64,000 bases of DNA. It comes from Deroplatys truncata. Its lineage: Eukaryota > Arthropoda > Insecta > Mantodea > Mantidae. Position numbers and translations under genes: made by a program. The notes below the pieces were generated by a model. The model did not search any database and was not told the DNA's origin. It saw only the letters and a list, made by a program, of their open reading frames with translations. This document shows, piece after piece, positions 11,808 through 22,370 of the stretch; within the stretch, counting starts at the first letter, position 1; each line of letters begins with the position of its first letter. The stretch is taken from positions 51,706,067-51,770,066 of the forward strand of contig CM060983.1 of NCBI GenBank assembly GCA_030765065.1. The letters run 5' to 3'.

Positions 11808-12784
11808 AATCAGAGAAAAAGAAACGAATAATTGTGATCGGATTAGCGCCATCCAGTTAAAACAACTTTTTTTTGCATTTTATGATAAGAAATGTTGCAA
11901 TTATAAGTTTTAGAATACGGTTCCGAGCCAGTGAGGGAATTTCTGGACAGTGTGTACATTTTGTTCACCGTTTTATCTTTTCACCTTCTTACATTTGAAC
12001 ATAATTTTTTGTTGTGTTACTTCACGAGTGATTCTGCTATAAATGCTACTGGTAAAGTCATTCCCACAGAAATCAATAAATCATACGTACAATAAAAAGA
12101 AATAAGACGCCGGCAAGGCAGTCTTTCCATTTAAACATCGCAAACATGAAAAATTCAAAAGAAGATAAGAGCAACAGGAAGGAAACGAGTCGGGTGAAAG
12201 GAGGAGTTAGGAGGGAAGCGTGAGAGATACCAGGATGCTGCAAGGAAGTGCTTCAGAACCTTAAACAAAACTGATTATTGCCCGCATGAGGCGAGATAAA
12301 TAACTCCCACATATCGACAGGTTTTACTCCTCCCACGGAATGGAAAACGAAGTGAATGCCTGAACTGTGTTACCGACATGATCCGGGTCACGTCAACAGC
12401 GATTCAATGCAGCGAGCAGAAAGGGACATTGCAACGCGGTCATCTCCCAGCTTATGATATATAGGGTAGGAGTCCCAGTGCCGGTCGCTGAGCAGCGTTA
12501 CGTGCATGATCCAGGTTAGGTCAATAGTGATTCCATGCAACGAGTTCATGAATGGGGGAAACTGGTTACTAACAGGCATAGAAATTTCCAAACATTAAAG
12601 CCAGGACGAAAGTAAATGAAACGCCAACACATTCCTTGTGCAGTGTGTTGGCGTTTGTAGACCTTACTAAACAGACCGTGTTTACCTGCCGTCAGTGAGC
12701 ACAATCGCTGTTGTTTACATTTTTGTATTGACGTAATGATTTGAGTTGTAGCTAACATGAGGGAAAATTCTTAAAAACAATGAC
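11808..12784. repeat. Unassigned DNA with an approximately 128-bp direct duplication
   Basis: The segments at 12376-12416 and 12504-12545 share the order CATGATCC, GGTCA, TCAA, GTGATTC/GCGATTC, CATGCAACGAG, indicating an old direct duplication. A related stretch recurs near 14828-14900. Nothing else is recognised. Confidence 0.45.
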
Positions 12785-13492
12785 TGGTTTTTATTTTCTG
12801 TAGCACTCACATACGCTAGGTATAGGAAATGTTGTATTCCACCCAAAATTCGATAAACACAAGTTTTGGGATTCTTTAAATAAAAATAAGCAATTTTAGA
12901 AAAAACGTGAGCGTGGGTGTATTTTTGTGATTAGCAACTTTTACGGGATCAAATTTTTACATGTAACAATTTTTCCTTTGGAACTTATTGCCTATTGGCA
13001 ATGGTGTTAACTCGTGTAATTCATGTCGTTGGGTTTCTTGCACTTTGGTTTTTAATCATTGGATCATACACACATTCACACTCTCATTCATATTTCACGA
13101 CTCTGGGGAGAATAGGGAATAATCTTGGCTAGAGAAAAATTCCCACCCCCGGCCGGGAATTGAACCCGGGACCCCTAGCACAACAGGCAGGTGCTCTACT
13201 GACTGAGAGACGGGGCCTGCCGTCTGTCTCTTTTGGCTGATTATTTATGCAAAATTATACAAAAATTAACAAATGAAGAGTGCTTGATGAGTTATTCGCA
13301 AAAAATTGGAAATAAAGCTTTCAAACACGCAAATATCTTTAGATATAGCACAAAATCAATCAGACTGAAACATTTTATACGTAAAGGGTAGGATGAGATG
13401 GATTCTTTAAACACTTGTGGTGCATTCTTAAAAAATGCAGAACCTAAAAACTAAACTTAGTACTTTTCGACTTTTCGTATTTCAGTTCACAG

Positions 13493-13495
<3 letters not shown>
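12785..13495. repeat. Old family B fragments interrupted by a SINE
   Basis: The left part (12785-12975) is in plus orientation, with TATTCCACCCAAAATTCGAT. The right part (13232-13495) is in minus orientation, with ATTATACAAAAATT and TTTCAGTTCACAG. Both are strongly diverged, and a SINE sits between them. Confidence 0.5.
12985..13221 (-). repeat. tRNA-derived SINE (family S1)
   Basis: Read on the minus strand, a tRNA-like head has an A-box-like TCAGTCAGTAGAGC and a B box GGGTTCAATTCCC. A body with GTGGGAATTTTTCTCTAGCC follows and is shared with the copy at 40740-40935. The head resembles a tRNA, but body sharing between copies makes it a SINE rather than a tRNA gene. Confidence 0.8.

Positions 13496-13539
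<44 letters not shown>
13493..13539. repeat. (AG)n microsatellite
   Basis: A nearly pure AG run at the point where a family B copy would carry its CA tract. Confidence 0.93.
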
Positions 13540-13542
<3 letters not shown>

Positions 13543-13572
13543 GCCTGTGAAGCCCTCCTCATTCTGAATTAA

Positions 13573-14364
13573 TTGCTTTCTCTACCACGTACAGTAAAGT
13601 ATTGTATTCCACCCAAAAATTCGATACCGAGATTTCACCGAAAATATACGTTTTGAGGACCCCTGAATCCAAAAAAAAACCATTTTTGGAAACATGTCCG
13701 TTTGTGTGTCTGTCTGTGAACAGCATAACTCAGAAACGAACAGTCGGATAAACATCAAACTTGGTATTTAGGTTCAGTATCTTCCAGAGATACGAAACGC
13801 AGGTTTTCAAGAAAATCCCTCTACCCCAGATTACCCTTTACATGGCACTTTTTCGAAAATTTTAATTTTCTCAAAAATGGCTCTAACGATTTTGATTAAA
13901 ATATCATATGTTTAATATTTTCATGACAAATGAAATGTATATCTCGAATTCTCTGGGAATGTCTCCAAAAGTATTCTTCATTGTGAACAACTTTTGCATA
14001 ACTGGTAAACCATAAGAGATAGACAATATTTTACTACACAAAAAATGTAGATCGCGTTAAAATACACAATTTATGTCATATACATTTTTTTTTGTGCGAA
14101 CCATTTTCGAGATATTGCTTGTTATTCCCTTAAATTTTCTAATACTTATACTTTTTCTCAAATTCGTTATTCATTTTTTTTGTCCTGGTAATGCAAAGAG
14201 AATGGAATACTCCACATAGCAACCAGCTCTTAAAAGATTTGACTATCGCTTAAAGCCTACCATATTCCCCTTGCATCTACAAGAAAATTAGCAATAAGAT
14301 TAACATCTCGATTAACATGAAGCATATGGAGAATAAGCGTTTGAGTGTAACGCATCAGATTTTT
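13573..14364 (+). repeat. Family A interspersed repeat
   Basis: It has the canonical edges, TTTCTCTACCACGTACAG at the left and GTAACGCATCAGATTTTT at the right. It is slightly shortened near the right edge compared with the 42057 copy. Confidence 0.78.
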
Positions 14365-14712
14365 TCAATATACTTTTGTATAATAACTGGTAAATCGTAA
14401 GGGATAAACACAATCTTACGCACAAAGGATGAAGTTCTCGTTAAAATACTCAACTTAAGTCTAATGAACCGTTTTGGCATTAACCACTTCGGAGATATTC
14501 GTTGTTATTGCCAACATATACTGATCCGCATTATAAAATTTTACTGTTACTTCAGGTTACTGTATCCCTCTTATACCGAAATGAGTAATGAAACCATTTC
14601 TGTAAGCGTTTATCTCGATTAACACGAAATAGACAGAAAATAAGCTTTTGTAAGAATGGTGCACAGAAGAGACGCTAGAGAAACATGTGAATGTAACATA
14701 TCAGAATTTTTG
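14365..14712 (+). repeat. Family A/B fragment, right-hand portion
   Basis: It matches the second half of the repeat (AACTGGTAAATCGTAAGG through GTAACATATCAGAATTTT) and directly abuts the preceding copy. Confidence 0.55.
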
Positions 14713-15156
14713 TTCTCTGTGTTAAAATAAAAAGTTTTAAAGACAAAATGTCACTGTAATTCTTCATTCGTCTGTGTGGAGAGAATCAGCTTCCACAGAT
14801 GACTGTATATCTCTTCCAAAGAATATAAGGTAGCAGTCACAGTGCTGGTCAGTGAGTGCTGTTATCAATATGAACCGGTTACTTCAACACTGTGTAGCGG
14901 ATAGAAAAGGATATGTCATTGGAGTCATCGCTCGTCTTAGGATAAGTTATACTGAAAGTTCCTTTCCACTGGTGGCACAGGAAGTAGTTATAGATTAAGT
15001 TATTTTACTCAAACGTCCTTCAACTGCCAGTGTTTTTAAAGGAACTCGCTACGGCATACTAATTTCTATTAACTCAAACAATTTTCAACACTGTTTATTC
15101 ACTTAATACATTTTTCAAAAAATAGACTTTGATGCTATAAAGTGAATTCTCAATGT
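14713..15156. other. Unassigned DNA
   Basis: Apart from a stretch similar to the 12376-12545 duplication, I see nothing recognisable. Confidence 0.4.
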
Positions 15157-15817
15157 AAAATTCTGATATGTTACACTCACATGACTTTCTTTAATCTTCT
15201 ACAAACTACTTTTACAAACGCTTATTCTCCATATGCTTCATGTTAATCGAGATGTTAATCTTATTGCTAATTTTCTTGTAGGTGCAAGGAGAATATGGTA
15301 GACTTTAAGCGATAGTCAAATCTTTTAAGAGTTGGTTGATATGTGGAGCATTCCATTCTCTTTGCGTTACCAGGACAAAAAAAATGAATAACGAATTTGA
15401 GAAAAAGTATAAGTATTGGAAAATTTAAGGGAATGACAAGCAATATCTCGAAAATGGTTCACTCAACAAAAAAAATGTATATGACATAAATTGTGTATTT
15501 TAACGCGATCTGCATTTTTTGTGGAGTAAAATTGTGTCTATCTCCTATGGTTTACCAGTTATGCAAAAGTCGTTCACAATGAAGAATACTTTCGGAAACA
15601 TTGCCAGAAAAATACATTTTATTTGTCATAAAGTATCTTAAACATATGAGTATACTGTTCCCAGACACACAGACAGGCACACGGACAGGTATACGGACAT
15701 GCATCCAAAAAAATCCGGGGGACTCAAAACATGTATTTTCGGTGAAATCTCGGTATCGAATTTATGGGTGGAATACAGTACTTCCCATACTTACTATACG
15801 TAGTAGAGAAAGTAAAA
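15157..15817 (-). repeat. Family A interspersed repeat with internal deletion
   Basis: It starts TTCTGATATGTTACACTCAC and ends CTATACGTAGTAGAGAAAG. About 200 bp around 15640 is missing relative to complete copies. Confidence 0.75.
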
Positions 15818-16219
15818 AAAGAAGATAAATGTTTGTGGTTTAATACAACTAGCTTTCTAAGAAAATATATTTAAAAGACTAAAAATCGAGTCTGTACTCA
15901 GTATGGTGAAACTTTGCAAATTATAAATCTTTAAATTGTGCATATATTCCTGGAGTACACTGGATCGCGATTCTACAATGTTTGAGGACTTTTTTCAATG
16001 GAAATTTGAAAAAGCAACTGCCGAAAATTTGGAATTGAATGCAGGCGAAAATGCCTTTCTCTTTCGAGTCATCAAATATGCAACACGCACTACACCACTC
16101 AGCAGTACATGGAAAACAAATGAATAGACGGCTAGAAAAGGAGTTGAGCCTGCGATTCACAGGGCCTCGCGAGTCGCGCTTTCGCCACCACAGATCTAAA
16201 GGATATATAATAACCATGA
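15818..16219. other. Unassigned DNA
   Basis: Overlapping open frames occur on both strands (around 15921-16229) without any recognised motif. Confidence 0.35.
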
Positions 16220-16855
16220 AAAATACCAAAAAAGTATTTCATGTAAAGGGTAGTTTGTGCTGCGGATATTTTCTTAAAAATTTCGTGTCGCATTTTCGGA
16301 AAACATTGAACTTAAATTCAAAATTTGGTATTTATCCAAAAAAATTTCTTGATATATGCTTGTCACACGCGCGCGCGCACACACACACACACACACGTGA
16401 GCGTAGAACTCTTTTTAACCTCTACTGGTTATGTTTAATAATTATTGCATTCCACCCAAAAGTTCGATACCGAGATTTAACCAGAAATGCGCGTCTTCAC
16501 ACTCCTTGATCACAAAAAGTAGTTAGAAAAAGGTCCCTGTGTTTGCGTGGGTGTGTTAACAGCATAACTAAAAGTCAGTTGAATACCAAGATTTGTATTT
16601 AAGTTCACTATCTTCCAAAGATGAGACTCCCCCATCCCTCATTACAAACTACTCCTTACATGGAAACATTTTATGTTTTATTTTATCAAAACTGGCTGGA
16701 AAGCCTTTCATTAAAATAGCATACAAAACATTTCCATGGCAAAAAGCATGTTTATCCTGAATTTTCTGGGAATAGCCTGTGAAAACCTCTTCATTGTGAA
16801 TGACTTTTATAACATTGATAAACCGCAAGAGATAGACAAAATCTTACTATACAAA
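16220..16855. repeat. Two family A/B fragments in opposite orientation
   Basis: At 16220-16410 a minus-strand fragment ends in a GC/AC tract. At 16434-16855 a plus fragment starts at ATTGCATTCCACCC and runs to ACTATACAAAAAA. The orientation change at about 16410-16434 marks an inversion or nested insertion. Confidence 0.55.
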
Positions 16856-17081
16856 AAATCTGATGTGTTACACCTACATGACTTTCTCTACTCTTGTAGA
16901 AAATATTTTTACAAACACTTATTCTCCATATGCTTCATGTTAATCGCGAGATCGATATGTTAATCTTATTGCTAATTTTCTTGTAGATGCAAGGGGAATT
17001 GCTAGGCTTTAAGCGATAGTCAAATATTTTAAGAGCTGGTTGCTGTGTGGAGTATTCCATTCTCTTTGCATTACCAGGACA
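16856..17081 (-). repeat. Family A fragment, edge portion
   Basis: It begins with TCTGATGTGTTACACCTACA and is cut at TTACCAGGAC, where the next copy begins with its own edge. Confidence 0.65.
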
Positions 17082-17718
17082 AAAAAAATTCTGATGTGTT
17101 ACACTCGCATGACTTTCTCTACTCTGGTACAAACTATTTTTACAAAAGCTTATTCTCCACCTACTTCATGTTAATCGAGATAAACATTTGCAGACTCTAT
17201 CTTATTGCTAAATTTCTTGTAGGTGTCAGGAGAATATGGTAGGCTTTAAGCGATAGTCAAATCTTTTAAGAGCTGGTTCCTATGTGGACTATTCCATCCC
17301 ATATGAAATTCCCATTTCAGAAAAAGTATAAATATTGGAAAATTTAAGAGAATAACAATGAATATCTCGAAAATGGTTCACTAAAAAAATGTATATGACA
17401 TAAATTGTACATTTTAATGCGATCTACATTCTTGCCTATGTCTTATGGTTTACCAGTTATGCAAAAGTCGTTCACAAGGCAGAATACTTTTGGAGACATT
17501 CCCACAAAACTCGAGATATACATTTCGTGTGTCATGAAAATATCTTAAACTTGTAATATTTTAATCAAAATCGTTAGAGACATTTTTAAGAAAATTAAAA
17601 TTTTCGAAAAATGCACCATGTAATGGATAATCTGGGGTGGGGGAATTTTCTTGAAAACCTTCGTATCGCATCTCTGGAAGATACTGAAACCAAATACCAA
17701 GATTGGAGTTAATCCGAC
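17082..17718 (-). repeat. Family A interspersed repeat, 3' end missing
   Basis: It starts TTCTGATGTGTTACACTCGC and runs through the interior to GTTAATCCGAC, where the sequence jumps back to an internal position of the repeat. Confidence 0.65.
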
Positions 17719-18279
17719 TAATAAGGAATATCTCGAAAATGGTTCACTCAACAAAAAAACTGTTTATGACATAAATCGTGTATTTTAACGCGATCTACAT
17801 TTTTCTGCGGTAAAATATCGTCTATCTCTTATGGTTTACCAGTTATGCAAAAGTCTTTCACAATGAAGAATACTTTTGGGGACATTCCCAGAAAATACAG
17901 GATATACATCTTATTTGTCACAAAATTATCTTAAATATATGATATTTTAATCAAAATCGTTTGAGCCATTATTGAGAAAATTAAAAGTTTCGAAAAATTA
18001 TTCAACGTAAAGGTTAATCTGGGTTAAGGGGATTTTCTTGAAAACCTTCGTGTCGCATCTCTGGAAGATACTGAACCTAAATACCAAGTTTGGTGTTTAT
18101 CCGACTGTTCGTTTCTGAGCTATGCTGTTCATAGATACACTACACGGACATGTTTCCAAAAATGCTTTATATGCATTCAGTGCACCTCAAAACATGTATT
18201 TCCTGTGAAATCTCGGTATCGAATTTTTGGGGGAATGCAATACTTCCCCTATTTACTATACGTAGTAGAGAAAGTAAAA
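17719..18279 (-). repeat. Family A interspersed repeat, 5' part missing
   Basis: It begins inside the repeat (AATATCTCGAAAATGGTTCA) and reaches the canonical edge at CGTAGTAGAGAAAGTAAAAA. Together with the previous entry it implies unequal recombination between tandem copies. Confidence 0.65.
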
Positions 18280-18477
18280 ACATTGATCTCTTTAAAGCAC
18301 CCAATTTATATTAAATAAAACTCATTTTAGCGTTAAACATTTTCGAAATTAGGTTTGTCATCGCTTTGAATTTCCAATTAATTATATTTTTTTTTCTAGT
18401 GGTAACTCGTTATTCCTTTTTTTCTTGTTATCATCCAAAAAACATGTAATTTCAAAGCCATCACATAGAGATCCGCT

Positions 18478-18998
18478 TTTTAAAATTCTGATGTGTTATT
18501 TCCCATGACTTTCCCTACCCTCTATCGCTTATTAGTGGGTATCTAGGCTCTTCTTGCTAAAGAAGTTTTCCTATTTCCTACATTTTAATTCAAAAACACC
18601 TTTACAGACATAGCTACATTACACATTTCGCTGTAGATATAAAGGGAACAGCGATAGTCAAATGTTTAAGAACTAGACAGTATATACTGGCCTTAAAATT
18701 CCATAGTGTTTCCATGCTATTGCGAGCAACAACTGAATGTTAAAAGTACTTTAAAGAATGTCCAAGTAATGAACAATTGGAACCATTAATGACGAAATTC
18801 TGAAATGGTTGATGGCATACAAAACGTTATTTGACATAAATTGTGTTATTCAAAGAGATCTGCATTTCTTGTATGGTACATTTTCGTGTATTGGTCAACG
18901 TTTATTAATCATACAAGATTATACAAAACTCCTCCCAAATAAAGAATACTTCACAGGCTATTCCAAGAAAATTCAAGAGATACATTTTATTTGTCACG
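18478..18998 (-). repeat. Family B repeat, left half of a copy split by the palindromic element
   Basis: It starts AAATTCTGATGTGTTATTTC and carries the B-type markers CCTCTATCGCTTATTAG and GCAACAACTGAATG. It runs to TTTGTCACG, where the element with its TAAATG duplication interrupts it. The match resumes at 36896. Confidence 0.75.
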
Positions 18999-19004
18999 TA
19001 AATG
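18999..19004. repeat. 6-bp target-site duplication, left
   Basis: TAAATG is repeated at 36890-36895. Other B copies have TGTAAATATCTTTAAT at this point, so removing the element and one TAAATG restores the repeat. Confidence 0.9.
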
Positions 19005-19034
19005 AGTAGGATATATAGGAGAGAGCTGGCGCAG

Positions 19035-19950
19035 TTTTTTGCGTTTATATGGGAAAGGATAGGGAAAACGAGGCTAGATGCGACGGTTCAAGGAGGAAAA
19101 TGCGTTTATATGGGGGAGATAGGGAATACGAGGACTGACGCTAGGCTAGACAGTGGTAGGAGGGAGAGTGCGCTTTATATGAGAGAGGTAGAGGAATATG
19201 AGGAGAAGTGCTAGGCTAGACAGAGGCTGAGTAATGTATGGTTTATATGAGCGGTATAGGAAAACGCGGAGATGTGTTAGGCTAGACAGGGCTTGAAACG
19301 TAGTGCATGGTTTATATGAGAGATATAGGAAAACGAGGAAAGGTGTTAGGCTAGACAGAAGTCGAGGAGTAGAGTATGGTTTATATGAGAAGTATAGGAA
19401 AACGAGGAGAGGTATTAGGTTAGGAGAATTGAGTTTGTGTTTATAAGGAGAGACGAGAAAACGGAGAGAGATCCTATGCTAGGATAGACAGGTGTTAAAG
19501 TTAGGTTAGATAGGAAACCAAGGAGTGATACTCAGCTAGAGGGGGGCAGGAGGGAATGAGCTTTTGAGAGGTAGGGGATACGGGGAGTGGTGTTAGACTA
19601 GACAGAGGTTTAGAGTATGCGTTTATATGTATGAGAAGTATAGGAACAGGAAGAGGGGTGCTAGGCTAGTCAGAGGTTGAGGAGTAGAGTATAGTTTATA
19701 TGAGAGGTATAGGAAAACGAGGAGAGGAGTTAGACTAGACAGAGGTCGAGGAGCAGAGTATGGTTTATGTGAGAGTCATAGGTAAACGAGAGAGGCGTTA
19801 GGCTAGACAGAGCTAGAGGAGTAGAGTATGGTTTATATGAGAGGTATAGGAACAGGAGGAGAGGTGTTAGGCTAGACAGGTAGTGTAGCAGTAGGAATAT
19901 GGACTTATATACAGGAGAGCTAGGGAATATGAGGTGCTAGACTTGAAAGC
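19035..19950 (+). repeat. Subterminal minisatellite, about 67-bp unit (left arm)
   Basis: Degenerate tandem units contain GTTTATATGAGAGGTATAGG, AAACGAGGAGAGG and GTTAGGCTAGACAGAGG. There are roughly fourteen units with variable spacing, and the order is the same in the mirror copy. Confidence 0.85.
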
Positions 19951-20032
19951 GACTTTAGACGTGAACTTAGTGGAAAACTGTTTCATGTCAATGTTCTAGA
20001 CATACCCATCACGTAACCTATTCAGGGAAAAG

Positions 20033-20222
20033 GTGACTCGTTCAGGGGAAAAAGGTGACTGCTCAGGGAAAAAGGAGGTCCACAAAGGGAAAAAGTTGAC
20101 TAGCAAAGGGAAAAACGTGACCAGCAAAGGGAAAAAGGCGACCAGCAAAGGGAAAAATGTGACCAGCAAAGGGAAAAAGGTGAGCCATAAAGGTAAAAAG
20201 GTGACCTGCAACGGGAAAAGCT
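20033..20222 (+). repeat. 18-bp minisatellite (left arm)
   Basis: About ten tandem copies of an 18-bp unit (GACCAGCAAAGGGAAAAA). The period is a multiple of three and lacks stops, so both strands stay open: a lysine-rich 63-residue frame inward and a hydrophobic 71-residue frame outward. I regard both as by-products of the repeat. Confidence 0.9.
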
Positions 20223-20229
20223 AACCCAC

Positions 20230-22000
20230 TAACACTAACAGGTAAGTAATTCAGCTAGTATTGCAAGAGGTTGACTGCATCATAGCAGTGTATGATTTCA
20301 CATGTAATTCAGCTAGTATCGTATGTATTTAGGCTAATTCATCTAGTAACACAGAATAGATTCCAGAGGCTAACTGCATCATGGCTCTGCATAATTTCAC
20401 AGATAATTCAGCTAGTATCGTAGGTATTTAGGCTAATTCAGCTAGTATCACAAGAGGATAGATTCTAGGGTTGGGTATAGCTTAGTGTCGTATTTCACAG
20501 GTAATTCAGCTAGTATCGTAGGTATTTAGGCTAATTCAGCTAGTATCACAGGAGGCTAGATTCCAGGGTTGGGTATAGCATAGTTTCATATTTCACAGGT
20601 AATTCAGAGGGTATCGTAGGTATTTAGGATAATTCAAGTAACATAGGTGTTTAGAGTAATTAAGCAAGTATCACAGGAGGCTAGATTCCAGGGTTGGGTA
20701 TAGCATAGTTTCGTATTTCAGAGGGTATCGTAGGTATTTAGGATAATTCAAGTAACATAGGTGTTTAGAGTAATTAAGCAAGTATCACAGGAGGCTAGAT
20801 TCCAGGGTTGGGTATAGCATAGTTTCGTATTTCAGAGGGTATCGTAGGTATTTAGGATAATTCAAGTAACATAGGTGTTTAGAGTAATTAAGCAAGCATT
20901 ACAGGAGGGTAGGTTCCAGGGGTTGGTTATAACCTAGCTTCGTATTTCACAGATAGTTCAGGTAATATCGTAAGTATTTGAGGTAATCGACAGAGCTTTA
21001 CAGATATTATTGATAATTTCGATCAGAGATTTGTATCACAGCTATTTAAGGTAAATGCAGATGATTCAGGTTGTATCAATGGTATTTGAGTCATCTTAAC
21101 AGGTAATTCAGATAGTATCACAGGTGCTCGTGCTAATTTAGAGCAGGAATTCGTATCAGAGCTAGTTAAAGTAATTTCACATGATTCGGGTAGTATCACA
21201 GGTATTTAAATCATTTTCATAGCCAATTCAGCTAGTATCGTGAGCATTTAAGCTAATTCAGCTAGTATCACAGGAGGCTAGATTCCAGAGGCTAACTGCA
21301 TCATAGCTATGCATGATTTCACAGCTAATTCAGCTAGTATCGTAGGTATTTAAATCATTTTCATTGCCAATTCAGCTAGTATCGTGAGCATTTAAGCTAA
21401 TTCAGCTAGTATCACAGGAGGCTAGATTCCAGAGGCTAACTGCATCATAGCTATGCATGATTTCACAGCTAATTCAGCTAGTATCGTAGGTATTTAGGCT
21501 AATTCAGGTAGTATCACAGGAGGCTAGATTCCAGGGTTGGGTATAGCATAGTTTCATATTTCAAGGTAATTCAGAGGGTATCGTAGGTATTTAGGATAAT
21601 TCAAGTAACATAGGTGCTTAGAGTAATTAAGCAAGCATTACAGGAGGGTAGGTTCCAGGGGTTGGTTATAGCCTAGTTTCGTATTTTACAGATAGTTCAG
21701 GTAATATCATAAGTATTTGGATAATCAGCATAGTTTCACAGATGCTCGTAATAATTTCTATCAGAGATTTGTATCACGGCTATTTAAGGTAAATGCAGCT
21801 GATTCAGGTTGTATCAATGGTATTTGAGTCATTTTAACAGATAATTCTGATAGTATCACAGGTGCTCGTACTAATTTAGAGTAGGAATTCGTATCTGAGC
21901 TAGTTAATGTAATTTCACTTGATTCGAGTAGTATCACAGATATTTAAGTCATTTTAACAGGCAATTCAACTGGTATCACAGGTACTCATGGTAATATAGA
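20230..22000 (+). repeat. Degenerate 30-bp/116-bp minisatellite field (left arm)
   Basis: Many variants of AATTCAGCTAGTATCGTAGG and TATTTAGGCTAATTCA occur. Some are arranged in higher-order blocks of about 116 bp that include GCTAGATTCCAGGGTTGGG, most regular around 20660-20900. No coding potential is visible. Confidence 0.85.
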
Positions 22001-22370
22001 GAGTAATTCGATTATAAAACTTTTCTCATCCAGCGTTACAACAATTTATATACTTTTTTCTAAATCTTACAAATTTTTATATGTTAAACAGTTATTGTAC
22101 GATGCAGAGAGGGATAAACTGTATATGGTTTACAAACTGAAAAGCTTTGCGTCAACATACCTTTATTTCAGTTCGTTATAGATGTCTCTCCCCTTTTATC
22201 TAGGCTTGAGACTAGCACTAGGATTGCTCCTAATGGCAGGGTTACCACCTTCCCTTCCATCTTCCTCTTTCTTCATCAGGCGTCAGCTATCTGCATATAC
22301 AGCACACAGATAACCTTCTTTTTAAGATTGTAGACTCACGAGAAAATCTTTATCTTTAACTTACATTCTT
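22001..22370 (-). other. 3' flank of the left polymerase gene
   Basis: It includes a poly(A) signal read on the minus strand at 22162-22167 (AATAAA), about 205 bp after the stop codon. The interval 22168-22370 is therefore the likely 3' untranslated region. Confidence 0.55.
22162..22167 (-). promoter_or_regulatory. Poly(A) signal of the left polymerase gene
   Basis: AATAAA on the minus strand, 204 bp beyond the stop codon, with the identical site at 33727-33732 in the other arm. Confidence 0.6.

Noticed and set aside
13140-13221. A functional tRNA gene on the minus strand
   Set aside because: The head continues into a body shared with 40740-40935, so it is a SINE promoter and not a tRNA gene.
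20230-22000. A CRISPR-like array
   Set aside because: The repeats are degenerate and contiguous without unique spacers, in animal DNA and without cas genes. It is a minisatellite.
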